The notes beneath the pieces are model-generated. The model did not search any database. It was given only the letters and a program-made list of their open reading frames with translations, and had not been told where the DNA came from. Position numbers and translations under genes: made by a program. From positions 1 to 32,956 of the forward strand of contig CAMYAE010000025.1 in the NCBI GenBank assembly GCA_947253655.1: a stretch of DNA of 32,956 nucleotides. The letters are read 5' to 3'. This document shows, piece by piece, positions 24,693 through 32,846 of the stretch. The stretch's first letter is position 1; every line of letters starts with the position of its first letter. Source of the DNA: an uncultured Bacteroidales bacterium (GTDB taxonomy: Bacteria; Bacteroidota; Bacteroidia; Bacteroidales; UBA932).

Positions 24693-25360
24693 AGAAGGTG
24701 ATTATATGGCTGTTTTTGGCAGTGCTTCAAATTTCCTGTTCCTATAATGAGAGTTTTGTATATAGCGGAGATTTAAAAGTGAACTTCGTTACCGACTCTC
24801 TTTATTTTTCTTTCGGAAAAGAACCGTTTTCATTGATAGACACGGCTGTTGCAGTAAAAGTGGAAATTATAGGCAAGCCCTCCCCGACTCCTCTGTCTTT
24901 CCGTATAAGGGTGGATGATTCAGCAACAACAGCCTTGGAGGGAACTCATTTCGATAGGATTGAGCCTCAGTGGCATATTGCCCCCGGAGAATCGTCGGCT
25001 ATAATTCCTGTCAGGATTCACAGAAGAAATCTGAATGAGAATTTGTCATATCTGCTAAAATTGGTTTTGGAACCTACTGATGATCTGCGTTTAGGGGTAA
25101 AAGAATTCAGGAGCATTTCAATATGTTTCAACAACACTTTGGACAAGCCTGACTGGTGGTATTCTCTTTCCTCGTGGCTTGGAGAATACGATGTGCGTAA
25201 ATATCAGAAATTCATAGAATTATATGGAAGGCCCATAAGTAAAAGAGACATTGTTGAAAATAAATACGGAATACTGAGAGTCTTTAAAAAAGTAAAACAA
25301 TTTTTTGAGTCCGAGCCGGCATTCGGGGTTATTTTTCCTGACGCCTATTGGCCGGTATGA
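24689..25360 (+). CDS. DUF4843 lipoprotein
   Basis: A 223-residue lipoprotein (Cys17, QISCS). It has a beta-rich domain with ALEGTHFDRIEPQWHIAPGE and IIPVRIHRRNL, which resembles Calx-beta/Ig-like folds, and a C-terminal segment LDKPDWWYSLSSWLGEYDV followed by KYQKFIELYG. The PxWW and KYxxF positions are hallmarks of DUF4843 as I remember it. Members occur directly after susC/susD in loci that also carry PKD-like lipoproteins; the function is unknown, probably ligand binding or complex assembly at the surface. Confidence 0.8.
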   Translation: MKKVIIWLFLAVLQISCSYNESFVYSGDLKVNFVTDSLYFSFGKEPFSLIDTAVAVKVEIIGKPSPTPLSFRIRVDDSATTALEGTHFDRIEPQWHIAPGESSAIIPVRIHRRNLNENLSYLLKLVLEPTDDLRLGVKEFRSISICFNNTLDKPDWWYSLSSWLGEYDVRKYQKFIELYGRPISKRDIVENKYGILRVFKKVKQFFESEPAFGVIFPDAYWPV

Positions 25361-25388
25361 TAGAATGTTAATCATAAAAAAATAATAT

Positions 25389-26903
25389 ATGAAAAAGTTT
25401 TTAAGTTTATTGATGGTTGCTGCTTTGCTGGCTACATTTTCCTGCCGGAAGGATGAACCCGGCCGAGGCAAAAACGAGAACGCTGCTATTGTGGAAAGTA
25501 TTTCCGGAGTGGCGGATGAATATGAATTGGAACAATTCGCCAATCTGGTTATCAATCCGGATGTGAAACTATCGTCCTCAGAAGATGAAGGCGTCAGATA
25601 CGAGTGGAGCATCAATTACAAGGTGGTGAGCCAGGAAAAGAATCTCGAATTCAAGGTGAACGAAATCGGCAATTTTGACGGGTATTTTATGGCAGTCTCT
25701 CCTTCCGGGGCGAAGATTGTCGAATTCAAGATAAGGGTTTCCTCTCCTTCCTATGACAAGGGTTTGATTTTGTTGAGTGAGGTGGACGGCAAATCAGTAT
25801 TGACATTCAAGAGGTTGGATAAAATGGATTTCCCTGCCGTACCCTATGTGTTCGCCAATAATAACCCAGGAGCCGAACTCGGCAAAACTCCTTTGGACGT
25901 GTTCTGGAAGGGTAGTACTCTGACATGGCTCGGCTTTCCCTCCACTTCGGCACAGGATCTTGAGGTGGTTGTAAGTACTGCGGATCCCGTAAAGGTGTAT
26001 ACCTTGAATTATGATGATATGAAAATCAAAAACGAGATTATATATGACGGTCCGGGTGAGTTTTATCCCGCTGCAATCTTATGTCCTCATGGCGTTCAGA
26101 ACAGATTGTGGGAAGGCGTAGAGCTGACTTTCGTGGGGAACGGGAAAGAATATCTTATGACTGGAAGCAAAAATTTCATAAATCCTTCATATCAGATGCC
26201 TGCCGGTTGTCAGCTTGCACCTTTTATCTGTTCAGGTTATACCCAGTATGGCTTAATGGACAGGTTGTGCTATGATAATGCTGGCAAGAAAATGATATAT
26301 ATAGAGCCAGGCAAAGAAGAAACGATGATTGAGGGAGAAAAATATTGCGGGGTTGAGGCAATGGCTCTTATGCCTTGCGGAGGAGAATACAGGGAAAAAA
26401 GTAGCAACTGTCGTTATGAGCCGTATAAGGTAATGCTTGTGGGGTCTAACGGAAACCAGGTCAAGGTGTATGTGTTTCTAATCACCTACTCCATGGTAGA
26501 AGATGAAACACTTGAAAATGAGATAGATGCAACGGGCAATATTCTCCCGGAATCGGCTGTGGGCGTTAATCCTATTAAGCCTTTGCTTTATTATTCAAAA
26601 GGAAATTCCGTTTATCGTCTGAATTATGACGGAGGCAATTTCGACAAAGAGCCATATTTCTCATTGGACAAGAATATGGAAATCAAGAAGATAATATTCT
26701 GTGAATATGATCCTGACACAATGTATATCGCTGCGGAAGATAAATCCGAGACTTCAAGCATGAAGGCTTCTGTCTATGTTTATAATGTTTCAAACGATAC
26801 GAAAGCCGAGCAACTTTTTGAAGGCAAAAAGGCAGGCGGAAAGGTTAAAAAGTTGATATATAAAGGGAATGGACTTGAGTATGAGATCCAGAAAAACAAA
26901 TAA
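25389..26903 (+). CDS. PKD-like family lipoprotein, copy 1
   Basis: A 504-residue lipoprotein (Cys19, then CRKDEPGRG, a Lys-Asp-Glu surface-export pattern). An N-terminal PKD/Ig-like domain (about 30-125) has YEWSINYKVVSQEKNLEF and GNFDGYFMAVSPSGA. A larger domain follows, probably beta-propeller-like, with KGLILLSEVDGKSVLTFKR, a lysine-rich centre and YDPDTMYIAAED near the end. It closely resembles the gene at 28467-29984, with the same length and many shared segments. Expected to be displayed with SusCD and to bind the same ligand; no catalytic motif is evident. Confidence 0.75.
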   Translation: MKKFLSLLMVAALLATFSCRKDEPGRGKNENAAIVESISGVADEYELEQFANLVINPDVKLSSSEDEGVRYEWSINYKVVSQEKNLEFKVNEIGNFDGYFMAVSPSGAKIVEFKIRVSSPSYDKGLILLSEVDGKSVLTFKRLDKMDFPAVPYVFANNNPGAELGKTPLDVFWKGSTLTWLGFPSTSAQDLEVVVSTADPVKVYTLNYDDMKIKNEIIYDGPGEFYPAAILCPHGVQNRLWEGVELTFVGNGKEYLMTGSKNFINPSYQMPAGCQLAPFICSGYTQYGLMDRLCYDNAGKKMIYIEPGKEETMIEGEKYCGVEAMALMPCGGEYREKSSNCRYEPYKVMLVGSNGNQVKVYVFLITYSMVEDETLENEIDATGNILPESAVGVNPIKPLLYYSKGNSVYRLNYDGGNFDKEPYFSLDKNMEIKKIIFCEYDPDTMYIAAEDKSETSSMKASVYVYNVSNDTKAEQLFEGKKAGGKVKKLIYKGNGLEYEIQKNK

Positions 26904-26921
26904 CAAATAATAAAGATTAAG

Positions 26922-28448
26922 ATGAAAATAAAAAACATAATTGCATTTATTGTTTCTTTTGCAGTTCTGGCTGCCTGTCAGAAAGATAACAGCCACAAAG
27001 GAAATTTGAAACCACTTCCCGTTCATGACAAACTTGCTTTGGAGTATGTGGCGGAAAAAGATGTGGAGGCCAATGTGAAATCGGCAGGACCCGTTGAAAA
27101 GCAATATTTTACTTATTCCGACGCAGTGGATAAGTTCACTTCATTGAAGATAGGCGAAGAGTTGTTTCACCTGCCAAGTCTTGCAGAACTTCGCGGAATT
27201 TTCCCTGATAAGGGGGCGATCTCCTTTACTGAAAGAAGTTCAAGAACAGGAGTTGAGGAAGAAATTGTTGTCGCCGGTGCTTTGAAAGTATATCACGCCG
27301 ACTATGAGAACACAGGCAAAGGCGTTACTTATGCAATAAGATTTATCGGCAATGGAGACAAGCAGCTCTCTGCTTGGAGATATCGTATTGTAGATCAGGG
27401 AAAATCTACGGCCGCTCTTGAAATTACATGCCGCTATATTGACAAGTCCAATAAAAAGAGCATAAAGGAGATTTCCGAGGAGGCTTTTTGGAGTGGTGAC
27501 GAAAGTCGCGGCGATATAATAAGGTTGTTCCCGTTTAACGGTTATAAAACAGGCGGAAAGGTTTTAGGCCGGGGTACGGCATATCACGCATGGACTTCGG
27601 ATGAAAGAAATGCAGGCAAGGCATGGAGGGCTTCTGCCATGTCCGTTGGTGCGTTTACCCTGTATAGCGATAAAAATGAGGAAGTTTCCGTCAGGCTATT
27701 CGCAGGAGAGGCTCCGCAAAAAAGAGTTAAAATGGCTATTAAATATGTCGCTGAATATAATCTCGATGAAGACGGAAGGGCTTTTGCTACTTCTCACGAG
27801 ACAGACAAGGCCGGCGGATTATTTAGTTTCTATGAGATGAAGAACCGTTTCCGGACATGGAGAGAAAAAGGCAGCGAAGATACTTATCACGTTCCTTCCG
27901 TTGAAGAACTTCGCGGAATAATCCCTGACAAGAAAGCTATTTATTTTACCAAGGACACCACTGCATTGGATGTAGAAGAAGATATCGAGGTGCATAAAGA
28001 AAAATATGTATATAAAGCTGATTACAGAAATCCCGGAAAGGGAATATCTTATGCAATCCGATTTAAGGGCAATGGCAATTTGCAATTAAGTGCATGGAGA
28101 TACAAGGTGTGCGGTTCATTTAAAATTAACAGCAAAGACTCTCATATAGAAATAACATGCAGGTATCTTGGCCCGGACGCAAATGTATCATTGGAGACGG
28201 TTGCCGATGAAAAATATTGGGAAAGCGACAATAAGTCTGACATAGTGAGGATTTTCAGTGCAACGGGCTACAAGCCTGACTATAATGAGACTATCTTATA
28301 TAAAGGAGCGGATTGCAGGGTGTGGACCCGCACAGAAGACAAACAATCGAAACTGTGCTGGTATGCCTTTATGTATAATCGCAAAGCCTATCTCGGGCAG
28401 ATCATCAAGGAAGCTCAACTTCCGGTACGACTGTTCTCGGACAATTAG
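26922..28448 (+). CDS. Lipoprotein with two tandem FISUMP-like domains
   Basis: A 508-residue lipoprotein (Cys19, CQKDNSHKG). It consists of two homologous halves, about 38-265 and 268-508. Each has the same ordered landmarks: YVAE at the start; FHLPSLAELRGIFPDKGAI / YHVPSVEELRGIIPDKKAI; GKGVTYAIRF / GKGISYAIRF; LSAWRYRI / LSAWRYKV; EITCRYI / EITCRYL; HAWTSDE / RVWTRTE; and VRLF. The LPS-x-AEL and closing VRLF pattern recalls the FISUMP / C-type-lectin-like domains of Bacteroidota and Fibrobacter, a resemblance and not a proven match. It lies between the two PKD-like paralogues and probably binds ligand at the surface. Confidence 0.65.
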   Translation: MKIKNIIAFIVSFAVLAACQKDNSHKGNLKPLPVHDKLALEYVAEKDVEANVKSAGPVEKQYFTYSDAVDKFTSLKIGEELFHLPSLAELRGIFPDKGAISFTERSSRTGVEEEIVVAGALKVYHADYENTGKGVTYAIRFIGNGDKQLSAWRYRIVDQGKSTAALEITCRYIDKSNKKSIKEISEEAFWSGDESRGDIIRLFPFNGYKTGGKVLGRGTAYHAWTSDERNAGKAWRASAMSVGAFTLYSDKNEEVSVRLFAGEAPQKRVKMAIKYVAEYNLDEDGRAFATSHETDKAGGLFSFYEMKNRFRTWREKGSEDTYHVPSVEELRGIIPDKKAIYFTKDTTALDVEEDIEVHKEKYVYKADYRNPGKGISYAIRFKGNGNLQLSAWRYKVCGSFKINSKDSHIEITCRYLGPDANVSLETVADEKYWESDNKSDIVRIFSATGYKPDYNETILYKGADCRVWTRTEDKQSKLCWYAFMYNRKAYLGQIIKEAQLPVRLFSDN

Positions 28449-28466
28449 TTTGCCTTGTATCAAGTT

Positions 28467-29984
28467 ATGAAAAGATTATGTGCTTTGGCTCTAATGATGC
28501 TATGTCTTGTTCTGGCAGTTTTGCCGCAGGCATGCAGGAAAGAAATTGAAGATGACAGGCCTGCAGGAAAGATAATTTCTGTGAAAGGGGTTGAGCCTGC
28601 CTATTCTTTGGGATTGCACGAATACCTTGAAATCTCTCCGCTCATTGAATTGTCAAGCGAAGGTCGCGGAGTGCAATATGAATGGAATATAAACAATAAG
28701 GTTGTCGGCAGAGAAAAGAACCTGAAGTTCAAATGCAGCAATGCGGGAAATTTCGGGTGTTATTTCAAAGTATCTACCCCGGAGGGGGCGAGAATCGTAC
28801 AGTTCAAGATTTATGTCAAGACGGCGTATAACAAAGGTCTGCTGCTTTTGTCAGATGTGGACGGAGAGACAGTATTGTCTTTCAAAAGACTGGACAGAAT
28901 GGATTCGAAGCCTGCACTGTATGCTTTCAGGGATAACAATCCCAAATCCTCTTTAGGTAGGATACCGTTGTCCGTATGCTGGACAGGTGAGGGAATTACC
29001 AACCCGCGAAACATAGAGGACAGCGGCGGACTCGATGTTATAATATCTTCATCCGAGCCTTCAAAAGTATATGTGCTTGGAGCAGATGATTTCAAGATAA
29101 AGAATGAGATTGTCTATGACGGAGCAGGAGAATTTCATCCTGACAAGATAATATCACCTTACGGATGGCAGAACTTTGCATGGGTTGCAAGCAGCGACAA
29201 GGTCTTGTTCTTTATCGGAGGCGGAAAAGAATATCTTATGAACGGGCAGAAGAACTTTCTGGTTCCGGGAGAGAAACGTCGCATCAGGGACGATGTCGCA
29301 ATAGCGGATTTTTCCTGTAACCTTATAAGCAGAACTACAGATTTTATCAAAGTCTATTATGACCTTATATACAAGAGAATGGTCTATGCGTGCTATATTG
29401 GCAATACTTTATATGGCAAATATGGCTGCGATATTGATGAGCCAATGAATATTCTCTCCTGTGACGGGGAATACACTACTGCCGAAAGATATGAGCCGCA
29501 TAATGTTCTCCTTGTCGGAAGGACAGGCGGAAGTGTGAAGGTTATGCATTTCTCCCCGTCTTCCAACAAGCAGACTGAAGCGTTGCTCAAAAAGATTGAT
29601 GCTACTGGGCATATCGGGGCCAACAGTGCCACAGGTGTCAATCCTGTAAGACCTTTCCTGTATTATTCCGATGAAAAAGGAAATATATATAGCCTCAATT
29701 ATTACAGCGGCCTGTTTTCAGATAATCCTTACATCTCTTTAGGGGAAAACTACATCGTACGAAGCATTATTTTCAATCCTTATGACCCGGATACTATGTA
29801 TGTGGCTGCCGAGGATAGAAATGAGCAATCTTCTCTTAGGGCGGCAATCTTTGTCTATGATGTGAAGAAAAGTTCGTCGGGAGTGAAGATGTTTGAGGGT
29901 AAAAATGCAGGAGGAAAGGTACGCCAGCTGATTTATAAGGGCAACGGACGTGAATATTTTGAAAGAATTAATTATCAGATATAA
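28467..29984 (+). CDS. PKD-like family lipoprotein, copy 2
   Basis: A 505-residue paralogue of the lipoprotein at 25389-26903. It has lipobox Cys23 and mature start CRKEIEDDR, an acidic surface-export pattern. Shared landmarks include YEWNINNKVVGREKNLKF, KGLLLLSDVDGETVLSFKR, ATGVNPVRPFLYYS, YDPDTMYVAAED and GGKVRQLIYKGNGREY. An upstream in-frame TTG at 28455 exists, but ATG 28467 gives a normal basic signal-peptide start. Its stop and the next start share one base (TAATG). The duplication with divergence suggests two related ligands or partners. Confidence 0.75.
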   Translation: MKRLCALALMMLCLVLAVLPQACRKEIEDDRPAGKIISVKGVEPAYSLGLHEYLEISPLIELSSEGRGVQYEWNINNKVVGREKNLKFKCSNAGNFGCYFKVSTPEGARIVQFKIYVKTAYNKGLLLLSDVDGETVLSFKRLDRMDSKPALYAFRDNNPKSSLGRIPLSVCWTGEGITNPRNIEDSGGLDVIISSSEPSKVYVLGADDFKIKNEIVYDGAGEFHPDKIISPYGWQNFAWVASSDKVLFFIGGGKEYLMNGQKNFLVPGEKRRIRDDVAIADFSCNLISRTTDFIKVYYDLIYKRMVYACYIGNTLYGKYGCDIDEPMNILSCDGEYTTAERYEPHNVLLVGRTGGSVKVMHFSPSSNKQTEALLKKIDATGHIGANSATGVNPVRPFLYYSDEKGNIYSLNYYSGLFSDNPYISLGENYIVRSIIFNPYDPDTMYVAAEDRNEQSSLRAAIFVYDVKKSSSGVKMFEGKNAGGKVRQLIYKGNGREYFERINYQI

Positions 29985-31480
29985 TGCAAAACTTTAAAAG
30001 ACTAATTTGGGGATTTGCCATATCTGTCTTGTTTATAGCCTGCGGAAAGCAGGGGGTACAGAAGATTTCAGATAAAGGTGAATTTTCTAGAAAATTCGGT
30101 ATAAGTGCCGATCATGTTGATATGCTGATTGGCGAGACTCAGGAGCTGATTATCCGAAACGGCTCAGGTGACTATGAGGTAACGGATGATTTTCCAGGAA
30201 AGTTTGTTACGCTTGATGTTACCAAGTCTAAGATTAAGATAACCCCAGTATCAGAAGGCGAAACAACGATTATCATAATAGACCGTAAGAGAAAAGCGGC
30301 AGGACTTTCTGATGTCGTGGCCAGGCTTACTATAAAGGTCGTTAAAGGGGAAGACCCTCTGCCAGAGGGTGTTATTGTCAAGGATGGCGTGCTTGTCTCT
30401 TGGCCGGACAATGCTATTCCTGAGAACGGGGAAGTAGTATTGCATTCTTCTATAAAGGCAATAGGCGAAGCCGCTTTCCGTCAATGTGGCCGGCTACGAA
30501 AAGTTACCCTTCACGCTGCTGTGAAAAGTATAGGAAAAGAGGCCTTCAGGGAATGCGGGGCGTTGCAGGAGGTCATTATGAACGAAGGGCTTGAAAGTAT
30601 TGGCGAAATGGCTTTTGAAAACTGCCAGTCCCTTGCAAAAGTGAATATTCCTGCAAGTGTGCAGATTATAGAGCCTACCGTATTCTCACAATGCGTTAAT
30701 TTGGCGGAAGTGTCTCTTGCAGATGGCCTGAAGTTTATAGGAGAAAGGATGTTTGCTGATTGTGATGCTCTCGAGTCCATAAAATTGCCTTCAAGTATCG
30801 AAAAAATCGGAGAGGCGGCTTTCGTAAATTGCGGTTACCTTGGAGAAATGATTATTCCTGAAAAAGTGACGGAAATACTTAGAGATACTTTTTCAGGATG
30901 TTCTGCTCTGATGAATGTTACCTTGCCTTCCAATCTTACCCATATAGGAATGGATGCCTTTAACAATTGTGTATTCCTGAAAAAAATTGACCTGCCAGAA
31001 TCTTTGACCAATCTTGAAGGATGCTTTGCAGGCTGTTCTGCTATGACTGAGATAACGATTCCGAAAGAAATTGAGGAACTTTATGCCAATCTTTTTGCTA
31101 ATTGCAGCAAACTTAAGACAGTGAAATTTAATAAGAAACTGAAGAAGATAGGAATAAAGTCTTTCAAGAACTGTTCCTCGCTGGAAAGCATAGAAATTCC
31201 TGAGGGAGTTGTGGTGCTGAACAATTATGCCTTCCAGAATTGCTACAGTCTGAATAAGGTCATTCTGCCATCTACGGTTAAGGATATGAAGCTGCTTTGC
31301 TTTGTGAACTGTAATGCCCTTAAGGAAGTTTATTGCAAGGCATTGGAAGTCCCGGAAGCAAAATATCCTTTTAAGAATACGCCAAAAGGCAAGGTGCTGT
31401 ATGTGCCTTCAGGCGCAAAGGGCCGATATGAAAAGGCTTGGGGAGATGCCGGGTTCGGCCGGATTGTTGAGAATTTATAA
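29984..31480 (+). CDS. Ig-like plus BspA-type leucine-rich repeat lipoprotein
   Basis: A 498-residue lipoprotein (Cys20, FIACGK). Residues about 30-125 form a bacterial Ig-like domain (SADHVDMLIGETQELIIRNG, GETTIIIIDRKRKA). From about 130 to 470 there are roughly fourteen LRR_5 repeats of ~23 residues with the pattern IGExAFxxCxxLxxVxxPxx. It closes with LYVPSGAKGRYEKAWGD, the usual BspA C-cap. Such proteins mediate adhesion or ligand binding at the surface. Translation is coupled to the PKD-like gene upstream by a TAATG overlap. Confidence 0.88.
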   Translation: MQNFKRLIWGFAISVLFIACGKQGVQKISDKGEFSRKFGISADHVDMLIGETQELIIRNGSGDYEVTDDFPGKFVTLDVTKSKIKITPVSEGETTIIIIDRKRKAAGLSDVVARLTIKVVKGEDPLPEGVIVKDGVLVSWPDNAIPENGEVVLHSSIKAIGEAAFRQCGRLRKVTLHAAVKSIGKEAFRECGALQEVIMNEGLESIGEMAFENCQSLAKVNIPASVQIIEPTVFSQCVNLAEVSLADGLKFIGERMFADCDALESIKLPSSIEKIGEAAFVNCGYLGEMIIPEKVTEILRDTFSGCSALMNVTLPSNLTHIGMDAFNNCVFLKKIDLPESLTNLEGCFAGCSAMTEITIPKEIEELYANLFANCSKLKTVKFNKKLKKIGIKSFKNCSSLESIEIPEGVVVLNNYAFQNCYSLNKVILPSTVKDMKLLCFVNCNALKEVYCKALEVPEAKYPFKNTPKGKVLYVPSGAKGRYEKAWGDAGFGRIVENL

Positions 31481-31504
31481 ATTGAAAATATTAATTATTT
31501 GAAT

Positions 31505-31666
31505 ATGAAAAAAATAGAGTCTGTTGAAAATACAGGCAGTGCCTGTAGAAAAATGTATATGACGCCTCTTGGAGAGGCTCTTGATATTGAAATATCTTTT
31601 GATGTCCTTGAAGGAAGTAATGGCAAAGGTGAATCTGATAATTTTATCGGAGAAGGCTGGCTTTAG
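31505..31666 (+). CDS. 53-residue peptide with Gly/Glu-rich C-terminus, no signal peptide
   Basis: An ATG frame of 54 codons in the gap between the LRR and fimbrillin-like genes. It starts MKKIESVENTG, has one Cys, then MYMTPLGEALDIEIS, FDVLEGSNGKGESDN and ends GEGWL. It is acidic and lacks any hydrophobic export signal, unlike every other gene of the operon. The pattern (Pro, then Glu, then alternating I/L, VLEGSNG, Gly-Glu, terminal Trp) recalls small Bacteroidota peptides of the type P-x2-E-x3-I...LLxxSG...GEG..W that I remember beside fimbrillin-like genes; this is from memory only. Spacing to both neighbours is short (24 and 11 nt), which supports a real gene. Function unknown. Confidence 0.6.
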   Translation: MKKIESVENTGSACRKMYMTPLGEALDIEISFDVLEGSNGKGESDNFIGEGWL

Positions 31667-31677
31667 AATTAATTGTT

Positions 31678-32754
31678 ATGAAAAAATATATTTATTGGTC
31701 TGCGATTGTTGTTGCACTGATTGCAGGATGTGCTAAGAATGCTGATTATAAGGAAGAGGATGGCCGTATGTTTCGCATAGAAGCCGGAATGCCGGGCAAT
31801 GATGCTGATACAAAGGTGAAATATACTCCGGAATGGAGTGTGGAAAAGGGATATTCTCTGAAAAGCAGGTGGGAACGAAATGATATTGTCAGCGTGATAT
31901 GCTGGCAGGGCGATGATGATGAATGGGATTCAGGAATGCCGCAGGCTCAGGACAGGCATTATGTGAATTTGTCTGAAATCTCAGAAAATGGCAAGGTCCT
32001 GAGTTTTGAATTCAAGATTCCTAAAAATATAACCGACAATTCCAGGCCCGTCAAAGTTCTGCTGACATATCTCGGCAAGTCCGAATATAAGATGAGAACA
32101 GATGGGAACACACACTGGGGACTTGTATTGCCTGGCGGTGAGACAAATTCCACTACACCATCCGATTTTACAAAGTTCAAGTATCTGGACAATCAGGCTC
32201 CTATGATTTGTAGGGCTGAGATTCCTGCAGGCTGGGAAAAGGATGCTTCTCAAAAACCTGTGCTGAAAGGTCAGTTCCGACACTTGTCCACAGTCTTTGC
32301 AGTTCAGATAAAAAATAATAGAGGCCAGGTAATACAGCCTGATATAATAAAAATAAACTTCTCAGGCTCAAAGGTAATTGATGCCAAAGCAAAGACCTGG
32401 AACCCGATAAGCCCTTTGGAATCAGATGCCTTGAATAACCAGTTTATAAAAATGAGTATTCAGGAGGAGTATAATCCTTTTGACGGTGAGACCGACTCTT
32501 TTAATATGTACATGACAAAGAGTACCGTGTTCTTCCTTCCTACTGTCATACTGAATGGCGGTTCTCCATCAGGATTGAGCATACATTTTGAGGGAAAGGC
32601 CGGCTGGTATGGTATTTCTGCGGATTCTGTGGAAAAACCTGTTACAAAGACTCTCAAACCCGGACGGTGCTATTCGTTGAGTCTGGAAATAGATAAGGAC
32701 GGACGACTTGAGTGGACAGAAGAGCATAGTGAGCAAGGAGAATATGATGATTAA
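31678..32754 (+). CDS. Fimbrillin-like (Mfa-type) lipoprotein
   Basis: A 358-residue lipoprotein (Cys18, LIAGCAK). The mature start CAKNADYKEEDGRMFRIEAG and the following DADTKVKYTPEWS, SRWERNDIVSVI are like the beginning of Mfa-like fimbrillins, with a TK-x(n)-W-x3-D-x-I/V pattern. It continues as a beta-sandwich (FRHLSTVFAVQIKN is the conserved H-x-x-A/T-x-x-x-V-x-I strand) and ends with LKPGRCYSLSLEIDKDGRL. It is the last gene of the operon, just before a strong hairpin. It could be a pilus subunit or an anchored ligand-binding protein. No separate tip or anchor gene is visible. Confidence 0.72.
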   Translation: MKKYIYWSAIVVALIAGCAKNADYKEEDGRMFRIEAGMPGNDADTKVKYTPEWSVEKGYSLKSRWERNDIVSVICWQGDDDEWDSGMPQAQDRHYVNLSEISENGKVLSFEFKIPKNITDNSRPVKVLLTYLGKSEYKMRTDGNTHWGLVLPGGETNSTTPSDFTKFKYLDNQAPMICRAEIPAGWEKDASQKPVLKGQFRHLSTVFAVQIKNNRGQVIQPDIIKINFSGSKVIDAKAKTWNPISPLESDALNNQFIKMSIQEEYNPFDGETDSFNMYMTKSTVFFLPTVILNGGSPSGLSIHFEGKAGWYGISADSVEKPVTKTLKPGRCYSLSLEIDKDGRLEWTEEHSEQGEYDD

Positions 32755-32784
32755 GGCTCATTGACCTGAATGACGCATATGACA

Positions 32785-32813
32785 AAGGCCGGTCCTCAAA
32801 AAGGGCCGGCCTT
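32785..32813. terminator. Strong hairpin at the end of the surface operon
   Basis: AAGGCCGGTCC (32785-32795) pairs with GGGCCGGCCTT (32803-32813), 11 bp with one G-T pair and a 7-nt loop. No long T tract follows on either strand, but the position 30 nt after the last stop, between probable convergent genes, fits a terminator. Confidence 0.6.
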
Positions 32814-32846
32814 GATTGTAGAAGCATCTGATTTTATGATATATAA

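Noticed and set aside
31505..31666. Classical modified-peptide (RiPP) precursor
   Set aside because: The peptide has a Gly/Glu-rich end but there is no radical SAM, cyclodehydratase, lanthionine or peptidase-exporter gene nearby, so I keep the function open.
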